Positions 1 to 4,260 of a stretch of 7,870 bases of DNA are shown here, in pieces. The position numbers and the translations under genes were made by a program. Source of the DNA: an uncultured Collinsella sp. (GTDB lineage: Bacteria; Actinomycetota; Coriobacteriia; Coriobacteriales; Coriobacteriaceae); assembly GCA_958350755.1 (NCBI GenBank), contig CATWID010000072.1, positions 1 through 7,870 of the forward strand, written 5' to 3'. The number at the start of each line of letters is the position of its first letter. The first letter of the stretch is position 1. Under the pieces are notes generated by a model, which ran no database searches, was not told the origin of the DNA, and was given only the letters and a program-made list of their open reading frames with translations.

Positions 1-518
1 ATCATGGGGATGTCGTTGGCGCCGTCGCCGATCGCGACGGTATGGGCCATATCGACACCGCACTCAACTGCCCAGTCCAGCAGCTGGATAAGCTTGGACT
101 CCTTGGTCACGATGTCTGCCGCCAGCTTACCCGTGAGCTTGCCGTCCACGACCTCCAGACGATTGGCCAGGCAAAAGTCGATGCCCGCGGCGGCTACGAT
201 CTTATCGGCGACCTCGTGGAAGCCGCCGCTCACCACGCCGACCTTCCAGCCCTTGCTGCGCGCCGAGCGCACAAGCTCCAGCGCGCCGGGAGTAAACGTC
301 ACGCGCTCAAAGGTGCGCTCGAACACGCTCTCGTCCAAGCCGGCAAGCAGCCCCACGCGCTCCTCGAGTGCCTGCTTAAAATCGAGTTCGCCGCGCATCG
401 CACGCTCGGTAATTTGTGCTACCTGCTCGCCCGCGCCTGCCTCTTCGCCCAAAAGATCGATAACCTCCTGATTGATGAGCGTGGAGTCGATATCCATAAC
501 GATGAGGCGTGCAGTCAT
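1..518 (-). CDS. serB: Phosphoserine phosphatase (HAD family), N-terminal part, truncated by the window edge
   Basis: Seen: translating the minus strand from the ATG at 518 gives 172 residues that stay open to the edge. Residues 9-13 read DIDST, the HAD motif I (nucleophile D9, general acid D11). VVSGG at 95-99 gives the motif II serine (S97), a lysine-rich TKESK segment lies at 138-142, and GDGAND at 164-169 is motif III/IV (D165, D169). Known: this motif set is typical of SerB, the cytosolic Mg-dependent enzyme that hydrolyses O-phospho-L-serine to serine in the last step of serine synthesis. The protein starts directly at the HAD domain, so it lacks the long N-terminal extension of E. coli SerB and matches the short, roughly 210-residue form; about 40 residues should lie outside. 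The start is supported by GGAAAGG at 525-531. It is divergent from aspS across about 256 bp. Another HAD phosphatase is possible but less likely. Confidence 0.92.
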   Translation of the reverse strand, partial: MTARLIVMDIDSTLINQEVIDLLGEEAGAGEQVAQITERAMRGELDFKQALEERVGLLAGLDESVFERTFERVTFTPGALELVRSARSKGWKVGVVSGGFHEVADKIVAAAGIDFCLANRLEVVDGKLTGKLAADIVTKESKLIQLLDWAVECGVDMAHTVAIGDGANDIPM

Positions 519-524
519 GGCGGG

Positions 525-531
525 CCTTTCC
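525..531 (-). promoter_or_regulatory. Ribosome binding site of serB
   Basis: The minus strand reads GGAAAGG six bases before the ATG at 518. It is a moderate SD match and decides the start, because no better in-frame start with an SD lies upstream. Confidence 0.6.
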
Positions 532-663
532 GAGTGCTGTTTTATTGGGGCATATTGTCGCACGTGACGAGCGCGGGCGGGTGCCGCGGCGCGTCAATTG
601 TTTCGTCTCCGTCAAGTCTTTGGGCAGGAGCCACTTTTTCGCGGCACATCGACGCGAGTGCGA

Positions 664-669
664 TAAGAT
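664..669 (+). promoter_or_regulatory. Possible -10 element for aspS
   Basis: TAAGAT matches the TATAAT consensus at four of six positions, and the hexamer 17 bp upstream (GCGGCA at 641-646) is a poor -35. The same TAAGAT hexamer occurs in the candidate ebgA promoter at 4205-4210, which adds a little support. If it is real, transcription would begin near 676 and give an aspS leader of roughly 100 nt. Confidence 0.3.
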
Positions 670-685
670 AGAACGCCATGTCTGG

Positions 686-702
686 CTGCGCGGTTTACGC
701 AG
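686..702 (+). other. Small hairpin in the aspS leader
   Basis: CTGCG (686-690) and CGCAG (698-702) form a five-pair stem with a 7-nt loop. It is short and could be chance in GC-rich sequence. It is listed because it sits directly upstream of the much stronger leader hairpin. Confidence 0.25.
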
Positions 703-711
703 GCTGGGCAA

Positions 712-753
712 ATCTGTACGACGCCGCCCGGAACGACACGGGGCGGCACAGAT
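712..753 (+). promoter_or_regulatory. Interrupted hairpin in the aspS 5' leader
   Basis: ATCTGT (712-717) pairs perfectly with ACAGAT (748-753). GCCGCCC (723-729) pairs perfectly with GGGCGGC (741-747). The left side carries a 5-nt bulge (ACGAC, 718-722) and the apical loop is 11 nt (730-740). That gives 13 Watson-Crick pairs ending four bases before the SD at 758-765. There is no U-tract, so it is not an intrinsic terminator. Its position suggests control of translation initiation or mRNA stability of aspS, which is inference. Confidence 0.5.
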
Positions 754-757
754 CCAT

Positions 758-765
758 AAAGGAGG
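758..765 (+). promoter_or_regulatory. Ribosome binding site of aspS
   Basis: AAAGGAGG is a near-perfect SD, nine bases before the ATG at 775. It favours that start over the in-frame ATG at 808 (residue 12), which is closer to where many AspRS proteins begin. Confidence 0.8.
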
Positions 766-774
766 ATCACTGGT

Positions 775-2562
775 ATGAGCCAGACCCGTCCCATTGACGA
801 GCATTCCATGCACACCCGTACCTGCGGCGAGCTTCGCTTCGAGAACGTGGGCGAAGAAGTCACCCTCACCGGTTGGGTGAGCCGTCGCCGCGACCACGGC
901 GGCCTTATCTTCTGCGACCTTCGCGATCGCGAGGGCATCACGCAGCTCACCTTCGACCCCGAGCATTCCGACGGCGATGCCTTTAAGATCGCCGAGACCA
1001 TGCGTCCCGAGTGGCCCATCAAGATTCACGGCGTCGTGCGCGCCCGTGGCGAGGAGACCACCAACACCAAGCTCGCGACCGGCGAGATCGAGGTCCTGAC
1101 CGATCATGCCGAGGTGCTCAACACTTCCGTCACCCCGCCGTTCCAGATCGAGGACGGCATCGAGACCAGCGAGGACACCCGCCTGCGCTATCGCTATCTG
1201 GACCTCCGTCGTCCCGAGATGATGGCCAACCTCAAGCTGCGCTCCGACTTTACCTTTGCCATTCGCGAGGCGCTGCACAACCGTGAGTTCATGGAGGTCG
1301 AGACGCCCTCCCTGTTCAAGTCCACGCCCGAGGGCGCCCGCGACTTCATCGTCCCCAGCCGCATCCAGCCGGGCAACTTCTATGCCCTGCCGCAGTCCCC
1401 GCAGCTCCTGAAGCAGCTGCTTATGGTCGGTGGCGTCGAGCGCTACTATCAGGTTGCCAAGTGCTTCCGCGACGAGGACTTGCGTGCCGACCGTCAGCCC
1501 GAGTTCACCCAGGTCGATATCGAGATGTCCTTCGTGGACCAGAACGACGTTATGAGCGCGCTCGAAGAGGTCCTGTCTGACGCCTTCGGCCGCATGGGTG
1601 TCGAGATGCCCACGCCGCTGCGTCGCATGGACTATTGGGAGGCCATGGACACCTATGGCTCCGACAAGCCCGATACTCGCTACGGCATGCACCTGGTCGA
1701 CCTGACCGACATCTTTGCCAACTCCAAGTTCAAGGTCTTTGCGACTGCTGCAAACGAGGAGGGCTCTGTCGTCAAGGCCATCAACGCCAAGGGCGCCGGT
1801 GCCTGGGCACGTGCCAAGATCGATAAGCTCGCCGGCGTGGCCTCCACGTTTGGCGCCAAGGGCCTGGCCTGGATCGCTTTCCGCGAGGACGGCTCCATCA
1901 ACAGCCCCATCGTCAAGTTCTTCTCGGACGAGGAGATGGCTGCTCTGCGCGAGCGCATGGACGTCGAGCCCGGCGACCTTGTGATGTTTGCCGCCGGCCC
2001 GCGCCTGCTCTCCGACGAGATCCTGGGCGGCATGCGTTCCCACATGGCCAACGCGCTCGAGATCAAGCGCGAGGGCCACGACTTCCTGTGGGTCGTCAAC
2101 TTCCCGCTGTTCCACTGGGACGAGGATCGCAAGGCCTATGCAGCCGAGCACCAGCCCTTCACCCTGCCGACCGAGACCGACATCGCCAAGATCGAGGCCG
2201 ATCCGTTGGCAGCCGGTTCGTGCACCTACGACTTTGTCATGGACGGCTTTGAGGCCGGCGGCGGCGGTATGCGTATCCACAACGCCGAGATGCAGATGTC
2301 CATGCTCAAGCTCCTGGGCTTTACCGAGGAGCGCGCCGAGTCGCAGTTTGGCTTCCTCATGGAGGCCCTCAAGTTTGGTGCGCCCCCGATGGGCGGTTTC
2401 GCTCTGGGTCTGGACCGCGTGTGCATGCTGCTCACCGGTTCCGACTCCATCCGCGACGTCATGGCGTTCCCCAAGACGGCCAGCGGCTCCGACCTCATGT
2501 CGGGTGCTCCGAGTGCCGTTTCCGGCGCCCAGCTCAAGGACGTCAGCCTGCGCCTGATGTAG
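775..2562 (+). CDS. aspS: Aspartate--tRNA ligase (AspRS), bacterial type
   Basis: A cytosolic class IIb aminoacyl-tRNA synthetase that charges tRNA-Asp with aspartate using ATP. Seen: 595 residues, the normal length for the bacterial form. An N-terminal OB-fold anticodon-binding domain covers about residues 14-115 (GWVSRRRDHGG at 33-43). Then come class II motif 1 (EVETP at 174-178), motif 2 (FRDED at 231-235, followed by RADRQPEF) and motif 3 (GLDR at 545-548, with the ATP-binding R548). The stretch of about 170-180 residues between motif 2 and motif 3, including LLSDEILGGMR, is the GAD insertion found in bacterial but not archaeal/eukaryotic AspRS. The SD AAAGGAGG supports the start, and an intrinsic terminator follows, so it looks monocistronic. 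H41 aligns with the histidine reported for non-discriminating AspRS enzymes that also charge tRNA-Asn, so it might instead be an Asx-tRNA synthetase (inference). Confidence 0.97.
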   Translation: MSQTRPIDEHSMHTRTCGELRFENVGEEVTLTGWVSRRRDHGGLIFCDLRDREGITQLTFDPEHSDGDAFKIAETMRPEWPIKIHGVVRARGEETTNTKLATGEIEVLTDHAEVLNTSVTPPFQIEDGIETSEDTRLRYRYLDLRRPEMMANLKLRSDFTFAIREALHNREFMEVETPSLFKSTPEGARDFIVPSRIQPGNFYALPQSPQLLKQLLMVGGVERYYQVAKCFRDEDLRADRQPEFTQVDIEMSFVDQNDVMSALEEVLSDAFGRMGVEMPTPLRRMDYWEAMDTYGSDKPDTRYGMHLVDLTDIFANSKFKVFATAANEEGSVVKAINAKGAGAWARAKIDKLAGVASTFGAKGLAWIAFREDGSINSPIVKFFSDEEMAALRERMDVEPGDLVMFAAGPRLLSDEILGGMRSHMANALEIKREGHDFLWVVNFPLFHWDEDRKAYAAEHQPFTLPTETDIAKIEADPLAAGSCTYDFVMDGFEAGGGGMRIHNAEMQMSMLKLLGFTEERAESQFGFLMEALKFGAPPMGGFALGLDRVCMLLTGSDSIRDVMAFPKTASGSDLMSGAPSAVSGAQLKDVSLRLM

Positions 2563-2585
2563 GCAAGCGACTACCTATTGCTTGT

Positions 2586-2620
2586 AACGAGGGAAGGACG
2601 TGTGCCTTCCCTCGTTTTTT
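2586..2620 (+). terminator. Intrinsic terminator of aspS
   Basis: AACGAGGGAAGG (2586-2597) and CCTTCCCTCGTT (2605-2616) form a perfect 12-bp stem with a 7-nt loop, and the T run reaches 2620. It begins 23 bp after the aspS stop codon. Confidence 0.93.
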
Positions 2621-2693
2621 ATACGCCGAGATTGTGAGGGCATGGGATGACCGGGCGTTGCGGAAAGTGCGTCCCGGAATCTGCGTCCAGAAC

Positions 2694-2737
2694 GGGTCGC
2701 GCTTTCCCAAAGGGGGTCCTCTGGGAAAGCGCGACCC
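2694..2737. repeat. Hairpin unit 1 of the 62-bp array
   Basis: GGGTCGCGCTTTCCCA (2694-2709) and TGGGAAAGCGCGACCC (2722-2737) are perfect 16-bp inverted arms around a 12-nt loop. It is the best preserved unit. No T-run follows on either strand. Confidence 0.9.
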
Positions 2738-2755
2738 AGAATTCGGCAAAATAAT

Positions 2756-2799
2756 GGGACACAGTTTCCGCTTGAGCGGTCTAACGGAAACTGTGCCCC
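2756..2799. repeat. Hairpin unit 2 of the 62-bp array
   Basis: GGGACACAGTTTCCGC (2756-2771) pairs with ACGGAAACTGTGCCCC (2784-2799). Of 16 positions, 14 are Watson-Crick. The two exceptions (2759/2796 and 2771/2784) are A·C on the plus strand but become G·U in RNA read from the minus strand. In that direction ATTATTTT follows the stem, so it could act as a weak terminator. Confidence 0.85.
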
Positions 2800-2817
2800 A
2801 GAATGAGCGCTCAAAAC

Positions 2818-2861
2818 GGGGCAGGCTTTCCGCAACAACTGTCTGGCGAAAAGCCCGGCCC
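2818..2861. repeat. Hairpin unit 3 of the 62-bp array, possible terminator of the regulator gene
   Basis: GGGGCAGGCTTTCCGC (2818-2833) pairs with GCGAAAAGCCCGGCCC (2846-2861). There are 13 Watson-Crick pairs, two positions that are G·U only when read from the minus strand (2830/2849, 2823/2856), and one mismatch (2821/2858). On the minus strand it begins six bases after the regulator's stop codon and is followed by GTTTTG. A terminator for that gene is plausible, although the T run is short. Confidence 0.7.
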
Positions 2862-2867
2862 AGTTTC

Positions 2868-3884
2868 CTACAGCGAGTCTCTCTGAACGAGCTGCATGTG
2901 CATCACGGAGGTGGTGGGCTCGGCGCCCTTGATCATGTCGAGCGCAATGTTGGCGGCCATGTGGCCTTCTTCGCGCAGGGGCTGGCGGACGGTCGTGAGT
3001 GCGGGGACGCAGCGCGCCGCAATCTCGTGATCGTCGAAGCCGACGACAGAAACGTCCGCCGGAACGGATAGGCCTGCCTCGTTGAGTGCGGTGATGACGC
3101 CAGCCGCGATACGGTCCGATCCGCAGAGCACGCCATCGAAAGCAATCTCGCGCGCGAGGATCTGGTGCATGGCCTGATAGCCGTCTCCGCTGTTCCAGCC
3201 GGTATAGATAACGTTTGCGCCTGGGAGGTCTTCGCCCAGGACGGTGCGGTAGCCGCGCAGGCGGTCGACAACAGCGGGGTTGTCTTGCGGTCCCAACACG
3301 GCGACGATATCTTTGCGCCCGCGATCTTTCATAGCGAGTGCCGCAAAGCGTCCTCCCTCTTCGTCGTCAGAGTAGACTGTCGAGAACACATCGCAATAGG
3401 GGTGGCCCTCGAGCTGGCCGCACAACACGGTGGGTACGCCCAGCTCGCGCAGCACCTCGAGCAGCTCGCTGCCCTTGTAAGGGGAGACGTCGATCACGGC
3501 GTCGAACGAGCGGCGCTCAAAGTGCTCGCGTGCGCGGTTGCGCTCATGCGTAGAAGACGCCTGCAAGATAACGGGCAGATAGGACGACTCCGACAGTTCC
3601 TCGGTAATGCCGCTCAAAAATTCGCTATAGGTGGGGTCGCTGAAGAGCTCACTCAGGGGCTCGGTCACGAGCACGGCGATGATTTCCGTGCGCCCGACAG
3701 CGAGCGCTCGGCCGCGAGCGTTGGGGACAAAATTGACTTTCTTGGCCGCCGCACGGACGCGCTTTTTGGTTTCCTCGCTAATGCGGGGCGAATCGTTGAG
3801 GGCGCGCGATGCCGTGGAGCGCGACACGCCGGCAGCTGCGGCAACCTCGGCAAGCGTAGGTGCGGTGCGAACTGGCTGGGTCAT
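2868..3884 (-). CDS. LacI/GalR-family transcriptional regulator, probable repressor of ebgAC
   Basis: 338 residues, the normal family length. Seen: an N-terminal helix-turn-helix, TLAEVAAAAGVSRSTASRAL, at residues 10-29. The hinge, NARGRALAVGRT (55-66), contains the leucine expected to intercalate at the operator centre. The periplasmic-binding-protein-like sensor domain follows from about 67. Family landmarks there include RLRGYR (208-213), CGSDRIAAG (254-262, D257), VVGFDD (280-285) and the C-terminal LVQRDSL. The start at 3884 is supported by AGGAG five bases upstream. It is divergent from ebgA, and three CAACCGGTTG-centred sites near ebgA have the central CG palindrome typical of this family, so it is probably a local repressor released by a sugar. 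E. coli ebg also has an upstream LacI-family gene (ebgR), but this protein does not look like a close EbgR orthologue, so I give no symbol. The effector is unknown. Confidence 0.93.
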   Translation of the reverse strand: MTQPVRTAPTLAEVAAAAGVSRSTASRALNDSPRISEETKKRVRAAAKKVNFVPNARGRALAVGRTEIIAVLVTEPLSELFSDPTYSEFLSGITEELSESSYLPVILQASSTHERNRAREHFERRSFDAVIDVSPYKGSELLEVLRELGVPTVLCGQLEGHPYCDVFSTVYSDDEEGGRFAALAMKDRGRKDIVAVLGPQDNPAVVDRLRGYRTVLGEDLPGANVIYTGWNSGDGYQAMHQILAREIAFDGVLCGSDRIAAGVITALNEAGLSVPADVSVVGFDDHEIAARCVPALTTVRQPLREEGHMAANIALDMIKGAEPTTSVMHMQLVQRDSL

Positions 3885-3889
3885 GGCGT

Positions 3890-3894
3890 CTCCT
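3890..3894 (-). promoter_or_regulatory. Ribosome binding site of the LacI-family gene
   Basis: The minus strand reads AGGAG, five bases before the ATG at 3884, within the longer match CCAGGAGA. It supports that start. Confidence 0.7.
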
Positions 3895-3945
3895 GGAAAA
3901 TGCGGTCGATGTTGTCACTGATACGGGCTGGTGCGGATACAGCTT

Positions 3946-3951
3946 ACTATA
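3946..3951 (-). promoter_or_regulatory. Possible -10 element of the LacI-family gene
   Basis: The minus strand reads TATAGT, a five-of-six match to the consensus, about 60 bp before the start codon. No good -35 lies 16-18 bp upstream. No copy of the CAACCGGTTG site overlaps it, so the sequence gives no direct sign of autoregulation at this promoter. Confidence 0.4.
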
Positions 3952-4120
3952 GTGCACCTGAACAGCGTTCATGATATCCGGTGACAGGTGTCGTTTTGCA
4001 ACCAAGCCGCAATCGAATACGTCTCGTGTGGGTGAGATATCAGCGGGCGTGGCGGTTGCCTACGAGCTTAAGAATGATGTTTTGCGCTGAGTTTCGATAC
4101 TCAGGGTGACATAAGTGAGG

Positions 4121-4134
4121 CGGTTGTACAACCG
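4121..4134. promoter_or_regulatory. Extra palindrome overlapping operator 1
   Basis: CGGTTGTACAACCG is a perfect 14-bp palindrome centred 6 bp to the left of operator 1 and sharing its ACAACC half-site. GGTTGT, ACAACC and GGTTGC thus stand side by side as three half-sites, which may allow an alternative register or a second dimer. Confidence 0.5.
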
Positions 4135-4141
4135 GTTGCAC
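4128..4141. promoter_or_regulatory. Operator-like site 1 upstream of ebgA
   Basis: ACAACCGGTTGCAC, with the palindromic core CAACCGGTTG at 4129-4138. It is identical to sites 2 and 3 over 14 bp and is the distal site, about 80 bp upstream of the predicted transcription start. Confidence 0.8.
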
Positions 4142-4172
4142 CGTTAATCCGGCAGAATCGACCGTTCAGCGG

Positions 4173-4186
4173 ACAACCGGTTGCAC
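4173..4186. promoter_or_regulatory. Operator-like site 2, overlapping the candidate -35
   Basis: ACAACCGGTTGCAC again (core 4174-4183), centred 45 bp downstream of site 1. Its last six bases, TTGCAC, form the candidate -35, so binding here would block RNA polymerase. Confidence 0.85.
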
Positions 4187-4210
4187 AGGGTTTTGCATCG
4201 CCCGTAAGAT
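4181..4210 (+). promoter_or_regulatory. Candidate ebgA promoter
   Basis: TTGCAC (4181-4186) and TAAGAT (4205-4210) are separated by 18 bp. Both are partial consensus matches. Transcription would start near 4217, inside operator 3, with a 5' leader of about 44 nt. The placement between two operator copies is what makes this pair convincing. Confidence 0.5.
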
Positions 4211-4214
4211 AAGG

Positions 4215-4228
4215 ACAACCGGTTGCAC
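4215..4228. promoter_or_regulatory. Operator-like site 3, at the predicted transcription start
   Basis: ACAACCGGTTGCAC a third time (core 4216-4225), centred 42 bp downstream of site 2, which is about four turns of B-DNA. It covers the predicted start of ebgA transcription. Confidence 0.85.
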
Positions 4229-4247
4229 AAGAATCACTACGATGACG

Positions 4248-4253
4248 AAGGAG
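4248..4253 (+). promoter_or_regulatory. Ribosome binding site of ebgA
   Basis: AAGGAG, seven bases before the ATG at 4261. It fixes the start. Confidence 0.75.
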
Positions 4254-4260
4254 CATCACC

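Larger units (their letters stand above)
2659..2861. repeat. Tandem array of hairpin repeats, 62-bp period
   Basis: Three full units (2694-2737, 2756-2799, 2818-2861) each span 44 bp with a 16-12-16 arm-loop-arm layout. They start exactly 62 bp apart and are separated by 18-bp spacers. The spacers share AGAAT at the left and an A-rich right end. A fourth, half-preserved unit is visible on the left: its right arm ends at 2675, exactly 62 bp before the next right arm, with its left arm degenerate. The shared arm pattern is GGG-N-C, then variable bases, then TTTCC. The variable bases differ between units but stay complementary within each unit. The array fills the gap between the aspS terminator and the convergent regulator gene; I see no gene in it. 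I do not recognise it as a named family; an intergenic REP-like or 3'UTR element is the nearest description. Confidence 0.85.
3885..4260. other. Divergent intergenic control region between the regulator and ebgA
   Basis: No gene is seen in these 376 bp. The left part holds the regulator's SD and a possible -10. The middle (about 3970-4110) has nothing I can assign apart from a six-pair hairpin, CTGAGT (4087-4092) with ACTCAG (4099-4104), and isolated GCAACC/GGTTGC half-sites near 4008 and 4054. The right part (4121-4253) holds the operator-like sites, the candidate ebgA promoter and its SD. Confidence 0.8.

Noticed and set aside
676..774. T-box riboswitch in the aspS leader
   Set aside because: No T-box UGGN-type antiterminator bulge, no conserved stem I and no terminator are visible; the leader is too short for a standard T-box.
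376..2280. A 634-codon minus-strand frame opposite aspS and serB
   Set aside because: It lies antisense to well-supported genes, has no family features, and is explained by GC-rich third-position bias.
2575..2838. Minus-strand open frames with repeated Arg/Gly/Pro/Phe-rich peptide segments
   Set aside because: They run through the hairpin array and the aspS terminator, and the peptide repetition simply reflects the DNA repeats. No convincing SD was found.
2659..2861. Regularly spaced repeats with palindromic character, looking like a CRISPR array
   Set aside because: The repeated part is itself variable and covarying, the 'spacers' are related to each other (AGAAT start, A-rich end) and only 18 bp long, and no cas genes are nearby.
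4087..4104. CTGAGT/ACTCAG hairpin as a terminator
   Set aside because: Six pairs only, no T run on either strand, and no gene ends nearby.
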